Notes: generated by a model not told the origin, from the sequence alone. DNA of 64,000 bases from Streptomyces actuosus (GCF_016921115.1 NZ_JAFFZS010000009.1:1-64000), one strand, 5' to 3'; shown: positions 42,386 through 51,936, numbered from the stretch's first letter. A program made the numbers and translations.

Positions 42386-44629
42386 TCAGCTCGGGTCGGT
42401 CTCGATGACGGCCACCCGGTCGGTGGTGCTCTTCAGGGCCAGCCGCAGGGCGCCGTAGACGTCCTGGACGGTCACCGGGGTCTTCTGGCCGTCGGCGCGG
42501 GTGATGAGCACGCCGTCGAAGGTGGTGCCGTACAGCTTCTTCAGGGCGTCCGTGTCGGGGGCGTCGACGAGCTTGCCGTCGACGGCCTTGACCCGCAGGA
42601 ACTTCCACAGGGACTTCTCGGGGCTGAAGACGATCTCGTGGGCGCCGTCGGCCGTCTTGAGGGTGACCCGGGCGGACATCGCCGGCTGGGCGAACTCCTT
42701 CATCATCCGGTCGACCTCGGCCTTGCCGACCGTGGGCTGCCGGGTGGTGGTGGACATGGCGACAGGCCTGCTGGTCCCCGTCTCCACCTGGGTGCGGTAG
42801 GCCTGCTCGACGGCGTACTTGGAGCGGGCGACGTCGATGCCCCGGGAGGGCTTGCCGTACACGGCGACGGCCTTGCCGGACTCGAAGCGGATCGTGCCGT
42901 CGGACGCCGAGCCGGCGCTGCCCGCGGCACTCTCCAGAGCGGCCTGGAGCTTCTCCTCGTCCACGGGCATGACCGGCTGGACGACGCGCTGCTGCCCGAA
43001 GAGGGAGCCGATCACGGAGACCGGGTTGTAGTCGCTGCGCGCGGCGGCGCTGACGGTGGCGTCCTTGTCGAACTGCAGGCCGGCCTGGTCGGGCTTGAGC
43101 GTGACGGTGGTGCCGCCGACGGACAGCTTCAGGGGCTGGCCGACCCGCTGGGCGAAGGCGTCGTCGAGCTTCTTGACGGCCTGGTCGCGCGTTCCGCCGC
43201 CGATGTCGACGCCGAGCACGGTGGTGCCCTTGGGCACGTCGGAGTGGTTCATCAGCAGTCCGGCACCGTACGCGCCGGCGGCCAGCACGATCACGCCGGC
43301 ACCGAGCAGGGTGAGCTTGCTGCGGCCCTTCTTCTTCGGGGCCGGGGTGCTCTTCGGCGCCGGGGCGGGCGCGGTCCGTCGGCTGTCCGCAGGCCGGCGT
43401 GGCGGCGGGCCGTCGGGGTGGACGCGGTCCGCGTCGAACGACGCGTCGGGGTGGGGGCCGCCCCCGGCGAACGGGCCGCCGCGCCCGTCGGCCGGCGGGA
43501 CGACGGGGATGCCGCTGGTGACGGTGTGCCCGGAGACGTTGTCGTGGGGCGGCGCGGCGAAGCTGCCGGGGGGCGGCTCGGGGGCGGGGGGCTGCGGGGT
43601 GAGGATGGCGGTGTCGTCGCTCAGCGAACCGCCGGGGACACCGGGGCCGGACGAGACGCCGCCGACCGGGGTCACCATCGGGCCGTCGCCGGTGACGGGG
43701 CCGCCGGTCGGGCCGGAGGGGCCGTTCGGGCCGCCGGGGCCCTGAGGGCCGTTCGCGCCGTTGAAGCCGTTCGGGCCGCCGGGGCCGCCCTGGGCACCCG
43801 GGGCGCCGTAGCCGTCGCGGCCGTCGGTGCCGTTGCCGGTGAAGTACGGCAGGTCGTCGCGGCTGGGTTCGCCGGAGTGGCCGGGGCCGGGGCGGGTGCC
43901 GCCGCCGAGCGGGCCGGCGGCCAGCGCCTCGGTGACGTCGAAGGAGCCGGTACCGCCGCCGTGGCCGGGTGCGACGGGGCCGCCGGTGGCACTCGGCAGC
44001 CCGGCGCCGCTCTGGCCGCCGGGGCGGGAGGTGCCGGGCACCTTCATGGAGCCGACCACGCCGCCGGGGCGGCCGGGCGCGGCGGGGCCTGCTCCCTGCG
44101 CGCCGGGAGCGGACGGAGCAGCGGGACCGGCCGGGGCACCGCCCGCGGCCGGCGCGGTGCCGTTCGCGGCCGAACCGCCGGGCGCGCCGGTCGCGTTGGA
44201 CGCGTCGGGGTTCTGTGGGGCCTTGTTCGCCGCGGACTTGCGGGGGGCGAACCAGTCGCTGGTCGGCTTCTCCTGCGCCGCGGGCTCGGGTTCGGCCGCC
44301 GGCTCGGCGGGAGTGGAGGCGCCGGGGGCGGGGGCGGGCCCGGTGCCCGGCTGCTGCGGCTCGGCGGTCTCGGGCTCGGCGGCTTCGGACTCACCGACCG
44401 GCGTGCGCATGACGACCGGCGGAATCGGCCGGGATCCGGGGATGTTGATCCGGATGCGGGTCGTCAGCGTGGTCTCGGTCTTGCGCTCCTCCGGCTGTCC
44501 GGCCGCGCGGCCGGCGGCCGGGCCGCCGTCGGAAACCATCGGCGTGCCGTACGGCGGCGTCCCGGAGGGGTAGGCGGCTCCGCCGCGCCCGTCGGGCCCG
44601 GAGGACGGAGTGTCAGTTTCACGACTCAA
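42386..44629 (-). CDS. Single-pass membrane protein with collagen-like cytoplasmic region and peptidoglycan-binding-type domain
   Basis: A 747-residue protein from TTG 44629 after GGGAGAA. Residues 1-425 are disordered Pro/Gly/Ala-rich, including a run of eight Gly-X-Y triplets (GPN GFN GAN GPQ GPG) encoded near 43700-43800. KKKGRSK precedes one membrane helix (LTLLGAGVIVLAAGAYGAGLL). The outer part has the PG_binding_4/YoaR-type pattern (GTTVLGVDIGGGTRDQAVKK, LDDAFAQRVGQPLKL) and a duplicated beta/alpha unit (VQPVMPVDEEKLQAALES). VanW is absent. It probably binds or senses cell wall. The protein could start later, at M31. Confidence 0.8.
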   Translation of the reverse strand: MSRETDTPSSGPDGRGGAAYPSGTPPYGTPMVSDGGPAAGRAAGQPEERKTETTLTTRIRINIPGSRPIPPVVMRTPVGESEAAEPETAEPQQPGTGPAPAPGASTPAEPAAEPEPAAQEKPTSDWFAPRKSAANKAPQNPDASNATGAPGGSAANGTAPAAGGAPAGPAAPSAPGAQGAGPAAPGRPGGVVGSMKVPGTSRPGGQSGAGLPSATGGPVAPGHGGGTGSFDVTEALAAGPLGGGTRPGPGHSGEPSRDDLPYFTGNGTDGRDGYGAPGAQGGPGGPNGFNGANGPQGPGGPNGPSGPTGGPVTGDGPMVTPVGGVSSGPGVPGGSLSDDTAILTPQPPAPEPPPGSFAAPPHDNVSGHTVTSGIPVVPPADGRGGPFAGGGPHPDASFDADRVHPDGPPPRRPADSRRTAPAPAPKSTPAPKKKGRSKLTLLGAGVIVLAAGAYGAGLLMNHSDVPKGTTVLGVDIGGGTRDQAVKKLDDAFAQRVGQPLKLSVGGTTVTLKPDQAGLQFDKDATVSAAARSDYNPVSVIGSLFGQQRVVQPVMPVDEEKLQAALESAAGSAGSASDGTIRFESGKAVAVYGKPSRGIDVARSKYAVEQAYRTQVETGTSRPVAMSTTTRQPTVGKAEVDRMMKEFAQPAMSARVTLKTADGAHEIVFSPEKSLWKFLRVKAVDGKLVDAPDTDALKKLYGTTFDGVLITRADGQKTPVTVQDVYGALRLALKSTTDRVAVIETDPS

Positions 44630-44785
44630 GGCAGGTTCTCCCGGTTGGCTCCGCCGCCCGCATCAGTTCCTCTCGGGCAGCTCGGCGGCGCGCACCACCA
44701 TACTGGCCGCCTCCGGCGTGTATCCCACGGCCGTCGGGGAAACCCCCACCACTCCCGCACGTGCGTGTTATGGCGAAGTGGTACG

Positions 44786-45199
44786 TCACTTGCCAAGTCG
44801 GGCGGAACCGGCGTCCGGTTGCCCTCCCGCGCCGACAGTGGCGCAGATCACAGCGAGGGCCATGCCGCCGAGCAGGAAGAGGTAGGAGCCGCTTCCCGCG
44901 CCGAACAGGAAATCGCCCTCGGGACGGCCGACGGTGAGCGCGATGACGGTGATCACCCAGCCCGCGGCGGGCGCGACGGCCCCCGCGCGGCCGCGGGTGG
45001 CCCGGGACCCCCCGAGGAAGAGCCCGGCCGCGCCCGCGAGGGCGAGCAGCAGCCCGCCGGGGAACCAGCCGGCCTGCACCAGCGACCCGGCGACACCGGT
45101 GATCGCGCCGAGCAGGAACAGTCCGAGATACGCGGCGAAGCGTGCGGCGGAGGGCGGCTTGAGCGGCTGGGCGAGCGAGGAGGTGATGCGGTCGCTCAC
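44786..45199 (-). CDS. DUF6113-type membrane protein
   Basis: A 137-residue protein whose GTG 45199 overlaps the mshB stop (GTGA). Four hydrophobic helices ([66 protein letters not shown]) cover most of the length. It is routinely found next to mshB in Streptomyces. The function is unknown; the coupling to mshB may only be transcriptional. Confidence 0.8.
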   Translation of the reverse strand: MSDRITSSLAQPLKPPSAARFAAYLGLFLLGAITGVAGSLVQAGWFPGGLLLALAGAAGLFLGGSRATRGRAGAVAPAAGWVITVIALTVGRPEGDFLFGAGSGSYLFLLGGMALAVICATVGAGGQPDAGSARLGK

Positions 45200-46293
45200 G
45201 ATGCCCTCCCCTTCCCGGACGGGGTCCCAGCGGAGTCCTCGGCGGAGCCGCCGGGCGAGTTCCCGGTGGAGCCGCCGGCGGGGCCGTCGGCAGGACGTCC
45301 GACCGAGCTCCCGGCAGGACTCCCGGCGGAGAGCCCGGCCGGACCCCCGGCGGCGCTCGCGGCGGAACTCTCGGCGGGGATCCCCGCGAACAGATCGGTC
45401 TCGAACCGGGCCCCTTCCGGCCCGTCCGCCTCGGGACCGTGCGCGCGCTCCCCGTGCACCAACTCGTAGTACTCGGTGGTGAACAGGGGCTGCGCGAGTT
45501 CGTTGGAGAGGGCGAAGTAGGGTTCGGCGACCTCGATCTGGGTGGCGTGCGCCCGCATCGCGGCGGCCTTGGCCGCCGCGTACGCGGTCCCGTCGATCGC
45601 CGCGGTGACCTGTTCCTCCCCGACCACGCCGGGGACGTCGTCGACGGCGGCGCTCCTGCCGAAGGGCAGGCCGGGCAGGTCACCGGCGAGGCGGTCGAAG
45701 GCGGCCTCGGCGACCGGGCGCGGGACCCGGTTCCAGTAGATCCTGGGGATCGTCCAGCCGGCCTCGGCGGCCAGCCGCGCCGCCCGCATGGCGACGCGGT
45801 GGGCCTGGATGTGGTCGGGGTGGCCGTAGCCGCCGTTGTCGTCGTACGTGACCAGCACCTGGGGGCGGGTCTCGAGGATCACCGGGACGAGGTGCCCGGC
45901 GGCCTCGTCCACGTCGGCCCGCCAGAAGCAGTGCGGGTCCTCGTTGTCGGGCAGGCCCATCATCCCGGAGTCGCCGTAGCGGCCGGCGCCGCCCAGCAGG
46001 CGGAAGTCGGTGACCCCGAGGGCGCGCATGGCCGCCGTCAGTTCGCTCAGCCGCCACTGGCCCAGTGCGGCGCCGCTCAGGTGCGCCAGCTCGGGCGGAA
46101 CGACCTCCCCGCGCTCGCCGAGCGTGCAGGTCACCAGCGTCACCCGGGCGCCCTCGGCGGCGTACCTGGCCATGGTCGCGCCGTTGTTGATCGACTCGTC
46201 GTCCGGGTGCGCGTGCACCAGGAGCAGACGCCGCGCGGCGCGAGGCAGGGGTTCCCCCGGCTCGGTGAGCGCGGGGGCGGGCTGTTCGGTCAT
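45196..46293 (-). CDS. mshB: Mycothiol pathway GlcNAc-inositol deacetylase
   Basis: A 365-residue PIG-L family zinc deacetylase from ATG 46293. Zinc and catalytic motifs are VHAHPDDE (His29, Asp32) and [12 protein letters not shown]. Other family blocks are [21 protein letters not shown] and the substrate-region YWNRVPRP. It removes acetate from GlcNAc-Ins during synthesis of mycothiol, the main actinomycete thiol. The final 60 or so residues are an unusual Gly/Ser/Ala/Pro low-complexity tail ([17 protein letters not shown]). They are absent from shorter family members I recall and probably unstructured. Confidence 0.93.
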   Translation of the reverse strand: MTEQPAPALTEPGEPLPRAARRLLLVHAHPDDESINNGATMARYAAEGARVTLVTCTLGERGEVVPPELAHLSGAALGQWRLSELTAAMRALGVTDFRLLGGAGRYGDSGMMGLPDNEDPHCFWRADVDEAAGHLVPVILETRPQVLVTYDDNGGYGHPDHIQAHRVAMRAARLAAEAGWTIPRIYWNRVPRPVAEAAFDRLAGDLPGLPFGRSAAVDDVPGVVGEEQVTAAIDGTAYAAAKAAAMRAHATQIEVAEPYFALSNELAQPLFTTEYYELVHGERAHGPEADGPEGARFETDLFAGIPAESSAASAAGGPAGLSAGSPAGSSVGRPADGPAGGSTGNSPGGSAEDSAGTPSGKGRAS

Positions 46294-46666
46294 GCCACCC
46301 ACCCTAAGGGCCGTCCCGCGGTCCCCGGCGGGCGCACGACGACAGTCACGGCATCTCGCCGGAGCCGGCACGCCCGCCCCGGAGCGCCCGCCCCCGGCAC
46401 GGTCGCCGGTTGCGGCGCCCCGCGTCGACGCCCCCCTCCGCCGTGCGGCCGGACCCGTCCGGCCCGCACCCACCGGCGAAGGCAGGCGGCGGCGGGCGAA
46501 CGCGGGTGCGCCGCGACCTGATCCGCAGGTCACGGACCGAGGGCTGCGGCACAGGCCCCGACCCGTCGTCGCCTCTGCCGACTCTGCCGCTTCCGACGCC
46601 TCCGTCCGCCCGGTCCCGGGGCTCCCGATTCCCGGTCGATCCCGTCCCCGGGCACATCGGCGCAGG
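46294..46666. other. GC-rich intergenic region
   Basis: A 373-bp gap between mshB and the small membrane protein gene, both on the minus strand. Very GC-rich, with short CGGCGG-type runs. No gene, RNA or clear hairpin is recognised; the mshB promoter should lie near its 46294 end. Confidence 0.35.
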
Positions 46667-46861
46667 TCAGAACTTGAGGTTGCCGATCATGCCCGCGATG
46701 TTCGTGGTCAGCTCGCTGATCGTGGGGGCCACCGTCGACGACGCGAGGTAGAACCCGAGCAGCATGCAGACGACCGCGTGCGCCGCCTTCAGTCCGGACT
46801 TCTTGATGAGAAGGAAGACGATGATCGCCAGCAGCACCACCGCCGAAATCGAGAGTGCCAC
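46667..46861 (-). CDS. Tiny conserved membrane protein
   Basis: A 64-residue protein from GTG 46861 behind a near-perfect GGAGGTGA ribosome site. It has an N-terminal hydrophobic helix ([15 protein letters not shown]), a short [10 protein letters not shown] turn, and a second amphipathic hydrophobic stretch ([11 protein letters not shown]). It ends with [12 protein letters not shown]. Small proteins of this shape occur widely in Streptomyces chromosomes and plasmids. The role is unknown. Confidence 0.8.
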   Translation of the reverse strand: MALSISAVVLLAIIVFLLIKKSGLKAAHAVVCMLLGFYLASSTVAPTISELTTNIAGMIGNLKF

Positions 46862-47017
46862 GGCGGTTCACCTCCAAACAGAGCAGGGCACGGTGTAAGT
46901 CCACGCAGGAGCCAGCAGGTTGATACCCACACAGCGTTAGTGATCATAGCTATCCGTACGCGCGCATCGGTCGGCGCACGGACGCGCAAGGGGGCGCATG
47001 GCCAATATGGTCGAGGC

Positions 47018-49138
47018 ATGACGACCGAGCCTGACTCCTTTCCCCGGCGGCACGCCCGCACCCAGCGTTTCAGCCTCGGCGCGCCGCGTTCCTTCACCGT
47101 GGCGCCCGACGGCACCCGTGTCGTGTTCCTGAGGTCGAGCTCCGGTACGGACCGGGCCGGCGCCCTGTGGGTGCTGGACCCGGCGGACGGCACCGAGCGC
47201 ACGGCGGCCGACCCCGTCGCCCTGCTGGGCGGCGCCGACGAGGACCTGCCGCCCGAGGAGCGGGCGCGCCGCGAACGGAGCCGGGAAGGCGGGGCCGGCA
47301 TCGTCGGCTATGCCACCGACACGGCCGTGGAGCTCGCGTCTTTCGCCTTGTCAGGACGACTGTTCACGGCGGAGCTGCGTGCCGGCACGGCCCGCGAACT
47401 GACCGCCGCCGGGCCGGTGGTGGACCCGCGCCCCTCCCCCGACGGCCGCCACGTCGCCTACGTCGCGCGGGGCGCCCTGCGGGTGGTGGGCGCCGAGGGC
47501 GACGGGGACCGGGCGCTGGTGGAGCCCGAGGCCGAGGGGGTCACGTACGGGCTGGCGGAGTTCGTCGCCGCCGAGGAGATGGCGCGTTCGCGCGGGTTCT
47601 GGTGGGCGCCGGAGTCGGACCGGCTGCTGGTGGCGCGCGTGGACGACACGCCGGTGCAGCGGTGGTGGATCGCGGATCCGGCCAGGCCGGAACGTGAGCC
47701 ATCCCACGTGGCGTATCCGGCGGCGGGCACGGCCAACGCGGACGTACGGCTGTTCGTGGTGGGTCTGGACGGGGCCCGCACGGAGGTCTCCTGGGATCGG
47801 GCGCGCTACCCGTATCTGGCGCGAGTGCACTGGTCAGCCGCGGGTGCGCCGCTGCTGCTCGTGCAGGCCCGCGACCAGCGCAGCCAGCTGTACCTGGCGG
47901 TGGACCCGGACACCGGGGCGACCCGGATGGTGCACGCCGACGAAGATCCGATTTGGCTGGAACTTTTCGCCGGGGTGCCGTGCTGGTCGCCCTCCGGACA
48001 GCTGGTCCGGATCGCGGACGAGGGCGGGGCGCGCGTCCTCGCCGTGGGTGAACGCCCGCTGACCAACCGGCAGTTGCACGTCCGTGCGGTCCTCGACGTC
48101 GGGGACGAGGACGTGCTGGTCTCGGCCTCGGCCGGCCCGGACGCGGAGGCCCCGGAGATCGGCGAGGTGCACGTCTACCGGGTGAACGAGCTGGGCGTGG
48201 AGCGCGTCTGGGAGGAGCCCGGCGTGCACACCGCGGTCCGGGCCGGGGGCGTGACCGTCCTGGTGTCGGCCGTGCCGGCCCGACCGGGCACCCAGGTGCG
48301 GGTGCTGCGCGACGGCAAGCACGTGGCGCCGGTCCACAGTCACGCCGAGGACCCCGGTATGACCCTCCGCGTGACACTCGCCGAGGGGGGCGCGCGCCGC
48401 GTTCCGTGCGCCGTGCTGCTGCCCCGGGACTATGACGGGAGCGCACCGCTGCCCGTCCTCATGGACCCCTACGGCGGCCCGCACGGACAGCGGGTGGTCG
48501 CGGCGCACAACGCGTACCTGACGTCGCAGTGGTTCGCCGACCAGGGTTTCGCGGTGGTCGTGGCGGACGGCCGCGGCACGCCGGGCCGCTCCCCCGGCTG
48601 GGAGAAGGCGGTCCGGGACGACATCGCCGCCGTCGTCCTGCAGGACCAGGTCGACGCCCTCCAGGGGCTGGCCGCCGGTTTCCCGCTCGACCTGAACCGG
48701 GTCGCCGTGCGCGGCTGGTCCTTCGGCGGCTATCTGGCGGCGCTGGCGGTCCTGCGCCGCCCGGACGTCTTCCACGCCGCGGTGGTGGGCGCCCCGGTCA
48801 CCGACCTGCGCCTGTACGACACCCACTACCAGGAGCGATACCTGGGCCACCCGGGCGAGCAGCCGGAGGTGTACCGGCGCAACTCGGTGATCGACGACAC
48901 GGGCCTGGTCGACGCCGCGGAGCCGCACCGCCCGATGATGATCATCCACGGCCTCGCGGACGACAACGTGGTGGTCGCCCACTCCCTGCGCCTGTCCTCG
49001 GCGCTGCTGGCCGCCGGCCGCCCGCACGAGGTGCTGCCGCTGTCCGGTGTCACCCACATGACGCCGCAGGAGGAGGTCGCGGAGAACCTGCTCCGGCTCC
49101 AGCTGGACTTCCTCCAGCGGTCGCTGTCCCTGACCTGA
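47018..49138 (+). CDS. S9 family prolyl oligopeptidase / dipeptidyl peptidase IV-like
   Basis: A 706-residue enzyme from ATG 47018 (MTTEPDSFPRR). The first 450 residues form a beta-propeller (DPRPSPDGRHVAYV, FWWAPESDRLLVARVDDTPV, which matches the DPPIV N-terminal domain). The alpha/beta-hydrolase domain has nucleophile Ser in RGWSFGGYLA (about 568), Asp in HGLADDNVV (about 647) and His in SGVTHMTP (about 679). No signal peptide is seen, so it probably acts on cytoplasmic peptides. Its position beside two peptide importers suggests it processes imported oligopeptides. Confidence 0.92.
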   Translation: MTTEPDSFPRRHARTQRFSLGAPRSFTVAPDGTRVVFLRSSSGTDRAGALWVLDPADGTERTAADPVALLGGADEDLPPEERARRERSREGGAGIVGYATDTAVELASFALSGRLFTAELRAGTARELTAAGPVVDPRPSPDGRHVAYVARGALRVVGAEGDGDRALVEPEAEGVTYGLAEFVAAEEMARSRGFWWAPESDRLLVARVDDTPVQRWWIADPARPEREPSHVAYPAAGTANADVRLFVVGLDGARTEVSWDRARYPYLARVHWSAAGAPLLLVQARDQRSQLYLAVDPDTGATRMVHADEDPIWLELFAGVPCWSPSGQLVRIADEGGARVLAVGERPLTNRQLHVRAVLDVGDEDVLVSASAGPDAEAPEIGEVHVYRVNELGVERVWEEPGVHTAVRAGGVTVLVSAVPARPGTQVRVLRDGKHVAPVHSHAEDPGMTLRVTLAEGGARRVPCAVLLPRDYDGSAPLPVLMDPYGGPHGQRVVAAHNAYLTSQWFADQGFAVVVADGRGTPGRSPGWEKAVRDDIAAVVLQDQVDALQGLAAGFPLDLNRVAVRGWSFGGYLAALAVLRRPDVFHAAVVGAPVTDLRLYDTHYQERYLGHPGEQPEVYRRNSVIDDTGLVDAAEPHRPMMIIHGLADDNVVVAHSLRLSSALLAAGRPHEVLPLSGVTHMTPQEEVAENLLRLQLDFLQRSLSLT

Positions 49139-49162
49139 GCGCCCGACCGGACGTACCGGGAC

Positions 49163-49185
49163 GCGCCGCCGATCACCGGCGGCGC
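49163..49185. terminator. Bidirectional hairpin between convergent genes
   Basis: The 9-bp arms GCGCCGCCG (49163-49171) and CGGCGGCGC (49177-49185) with a 5-base loop, 24 bp after the S9 peptidase stop and within the gap before the YHYH gene end. Confidence 0.6.
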
Positions 49186-49280
49186 CGTCACGGCCGGTCG
49201 CGCGGTTCCCGCGCTCCCCAGCGGTTCCCCGCGCTCGTCGGCACAGTGCCTCCGATCCGCTGTGGAGTTCACGGGTGCCG

Positions 49281-50333
49281 TCAGCTTTCGACTGCGGTAC
49301 TGGAGCCCGGTGTTCCGGTGCGGGTGCCCTCCCGTGCGTAGGTCTCGGTCGTCACCGTTCCCTGGGGATCGGTGAAGGTGAAGCGGACGCTCGATGAGGT
49401 GACGGTGTACGCCACCTCGCCGGTGGCGCCGCCGAGAGAGTACTCAAGCCGGTAGGAGCCTGGTTCGGGGGACGTGAAGCCTGTGACGGTCGCTCCGGCC
49501 AGCGGCGTCCGGGCGGGCCGGAACGCGGTGGTGACGGGCTGGGGGTCCACCTGGTCGTCCACGACGCTGACCACTCCTCGCAGGCCTCCGTTGATGTACG
49601 GGTAGGTGCGCGTGCCGTGGTAGTGGTAGGTACCGCCGGGCGACTCGTGACCGTTGAACTCGTCCAGGCCGGTAACGGTGCTGCCATCGGGCTCGGTCTC
49701 GCCGTAGAGGGGATAGCCGTCGAGCGCGTAGGCGATGGGGTGCTTCCTGCCGACGGAGTCCTGCAGGTGCAGGGGGGCGATGTGGTAGTGGTAGTCGTCG
49801 CCGCGTCCGGCGTGGCCGCCCCACTTGTCGAGCTCGCCCGCCAGGTATGCGTCGTCGCCTCGGTTGTTGAGCGCGTTGAAGATCGGCACGCCGTTCACCG
49901 CCAGAGCGATCGCGCCGCGGTAGAGCGCCGTCCTTCCCGACACCGGCTCGTCCGCCGGCGCCGGCGCCGAAGGGATGCGCCAGGCGTTGGTCCCGGTGTA
50001 GGGCTGGGACACGGGTACCTGCTGCTGCCAACTCGTTATGCCCACCATCATGTCGTGGGTCGGCAGGCCGTTGCTCTCGACGAGCCAGAACTCGCCGTCA
50101 GTGACGACCTTGACGGTGTCGGCGAACTCCTCGAAGCCGCTCAGCGTGGTGAGCGGCGCCCCGCTTGTCTGTTCGGCTGTGCCCGTACTCCGGTTCCCGG
50201 AGGAGTCGCTGCATGCTCCCAGGAGGACGGCACCCAGGCCGGCCGCCCCCGCTCGCAGCAGCCGACGCCTGGTCACCATGTGTGCAGGAAGCCGGATGTA
50301 GCCGTGTTCGTGGTGCTCGCGCGGGTCAGACAC
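49281..50333 (-). CDS. Tat-exported YHYH-domain lipoprotein
   Basis: A 350-residue protein from GTG 50333 after AGGAGTGG. The signal has a twin-arginine motif (VTRRRLLRAG), a hydrophobic core and lipobox LLGAC, so it is probably a Tat-translocated lipoprotein. The body carries two Tyr/His clusters, GDDYHYHIAPLHL and GGTYHYHGTRTYPY, plus YALDGYPLYG, which define YHYH proteins. The many His suggest metal binding. The C-terminus is a small beta domain. Third gene of an operon with a PEBP-like protein and another lipoprotein. Confidence 0.85.
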   Translation of the reverse strand: MSDPREHHEHGYIRLPAHMVTRRRLLRAGAAGLGAVLLGACSDSSGNRSTGTAEQTSGAPLTTLSGFEEFADTVKVVTDGEFWLVESNGLPTHDMMVGITSWQQQVPVSQPYTGTNAWRIPSAPAPADEPVSGRTALYRGAIALAVNGVPIFNALNNRGDDAYLAGELDKWGGHAGRGDDYHYHIAPLHLQDSVGRKHPIAYALDGYPLYGETEPDGSTVTGLDEFNGHESPGGTYHYHGTRTYPYINGGLRGVVSVVDDQVDPQPVTTAFRPARTPLAGATVTGFTSPEPGSYRLEYSLGGATGEVAYTVTSSSVRFTFTDPQGTVTTETYAREGTRTGTPGSSTAVES

Positions 50334-50345
50334 GTGAAACCACTC

Positions 50346-50972
50346 CTATGAGCTGCGCGCGTAGGTGACAGTGATGGAGTCGCGGGCAAGTGTGATGTCG
50401 TCGACAGCGGCCAGCAGTGCCTCACGGTCGGCAGCCGCCGGGTCGGGCAGGTCGGCCGGCCCGGACAGGGCGTACACGGTGATGGTGTAGGCCTTCTCCC
50501 CCGGTCCCTTCGAACACGGAGGGGCGTAGCCGAGTTGATCGTTCACACTGTTGGTGCCGACCGTCGCATCGCCGTTCGAGCCGGCCGCGATGCCTGTGAC
50601 GGACGGGTCGATGCCCCACAGCGTCCAGTACCAGTGCCAGTCGTCATCGGGGGCGTGATGATCCATCAACACCGCGAGGCTTCTCGTCCCGTCGGGCACG
50701 TCGGCCCACCCGATCGGTGGTGAGATCGCCGAACCGTCGCAGGTGAAGTCGACGGGTAGTTCTCCGCCGTCGGCCATCGCCGGACTGACGATGCCGAACC
50801 CGGTCGAAGTCGCTGTGCCGCTCGGATGCGAGGTCACCTCGGCGCCGGCCGTGGCCGATCCGGTGGGTGCTGCTGATGCTGTCGTCGATCCGCCGCCGCT
50901 GCCGCAGGCGGTAGTGATCAAGGCGAGTGCCAGAACGACGGACATGTGCGCGCCGCGGCGGAGTGATGTCAT
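50346..50972 (-). CDS. PEBP (YbhB/YbcL, Raf-kinase-inhibitor-like) lipoprotein
   Basis: A 208-residue protein from ATG 50972, overlapping the upstream stop (ATGA). Lipoprotein signal LALALITTACGSGGG. The PEBP fold is recognised by FGIVSPAMADGGELPVDFTC, the ligand-site region LAVLMDHHAPDDDWHWYWTL and GYAPPCSKGPGEKAYTITVY. Two Cys may form a disulfide. Bacterial PEBPs bind small ligands or peptides; the exact role is unknown. The YHYH gene follows after 12 bp. Confidence 0.87.
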   Translation of the reverse strand: MTSLRRGAHMSVVLALALITTACGSGGGSTTASAAPTGSATAGAEVTSHPSGTATSTGFGIVSPAMADGGELPVDFTCDGSAISPPIGWADVPDGTRSLAVLMDHHAPDDDWHWYWTLWGIDPSVTGIAAGSNGDATVGTNSVNDQLGYAPPCSKGPGEKAYTITVYALSGPADLPDPAAADREALLAAVDDITLARDSITVTYARSS

Positions 50973-51688
50973 GCGGTGATCTCTTTTCGAAAGAGGATCG
51001 TGTTGTCGATCTTGAGGTCGGAACCCCAGATCAGCTTGGCGCCGTCATCCCATTCGATTTCGGCGTAGCCCCCTTTCGGCCCGACGTCGGCGGAAGTCCA
51101 TTCGGTTGCCGACGCCCATGACCTGTCGTTGAAGTCGGCGCTCGTCCATTCCTTCGGGGTGTCAATGATCTCGGACTCACAGGTGGTGTCCGGGTCGGCG
51201 CTCTTCTCGCATTCGGTGTTCAGCGGGGCACGGTGCACGACAAGCGCAGACCAGGAGTCGTCCGTTGCTGCGACGACTTTTCCCCTCCCAGTGTCGGTGA
51301 CTTGCGCAATCATGCCGCCGTCGCCCATCTGCTGCCTGTCCGTGCCGATGTACTCAAGACCGGAATCAGACTCCTTGAAGTCCTTTGCTTCGATCGCCAC
51401 AGTGAAAGGAGCTGCAGCCCTGAATGTGAACGTCTCTGCGTTGAAGGAGCGTTCGGTCGTGATCGGCACCGAGTCCTCCCCGATCAGTTCACCGTCGACA
51501 TAGACAGCCATCCAGTTGTCCGCCCAGATGTCGATCTGGTACTCGGTCGAGTCGCCGGCGCTTTCGTCGGCGGTGCCGGCTCCACCCCCGTCTGCCTGGC
51601 CGACGCCTTGAGAATCGGATCCCGAGGTGCAGGCGACAGCCGAAGCGGCAAGCATGAGAGACAGAAGGGCAGTACGGATGCGACGCAT
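50969..51688 (-). CDS. Secreted lipoprotein with galactose-binding-like region
   Basis: A 239-residue protein from ATG 51688 after GAGGTG; the longer frame to 51853 would hide the signal. Signal and lipobox are MRRIRTALLSLMLAASAVAC. The mature part begins with a Gly/Ser linker. A beta domain follows (YQIDIWADNWMAVYVDGELI) and later TSADFNDRSWASATEWTSA, a pattern common in galactose-binding-like (jelly-roll) domains. Two Cys flank SADPDTTCES. First gene of the trio, ahead of the PEBP gene. No named family is assigned. Confidence 0.75.
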   Translation of the reverse strand: MRRIRTALLSLMLAASAVACTSGSDSQGVGQADGGGAGTADESAGDSTEYQIDIWADNWMAVYVDGELIGEDSVPITTERSFNAETFTFRAAAPFTVAIEAKDFKESDSGLEYIGTDRQQMGDGGMIAQVTDTGRGKVVAATDDSWSALVVHRAPLNTECEKSADPDTTCESEIIDTPKEWTSADFNDRSWASATEWTSADVGPKGGYAEIEWDDGAKLIWGSDLKIDNTILFRKEITA

Positions 51689-51899
51689 AGGACGGACACC
51701 TCGCCGGAAGACGGAACGTGGGGTGAACCAGTCAGCGCGGGCCCCTGCTGCAGGGGGCACCCCGATCAGCACCGAGCCCGGTGAACTGATCGAGAGCGCC
51801 AGAACAACCGGTCTCCGGTACGCCTTGCTTCGGACCCTCCCCCGCGAGTCCACGCCGGCAGCACGAAAGCCGGTTCACCGGACCACCGAATTGGCATGG

Positions 51900-51929
51900 A
51901 ACATACACCGGCCCGACCACGCCGTGAAA
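51900..51929 (-). promoter_or_regulatory. Candidate promoter of the lipoprotein/PEBP/YHYH operon
   Basis: On the minus strand TTTCAC (51929-51924), 18 bp, then TATGTT (51905-51900). Transcription would start about 200 bases before the first gene. The -35 half is poor, which fits an activator-dependent promoter given the direct repeats just upstream. The rest of 51689-52109 shows no gene. Confidence 0.35.
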
Positions 51930-51936
51930 TGCATGG

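Noticed and set aside
42638..45469. 943-residue plus-strand frame
   Set aside because: Antisense to the Pro/Gly-rich membrane protein gene and mshB; composition artefact.
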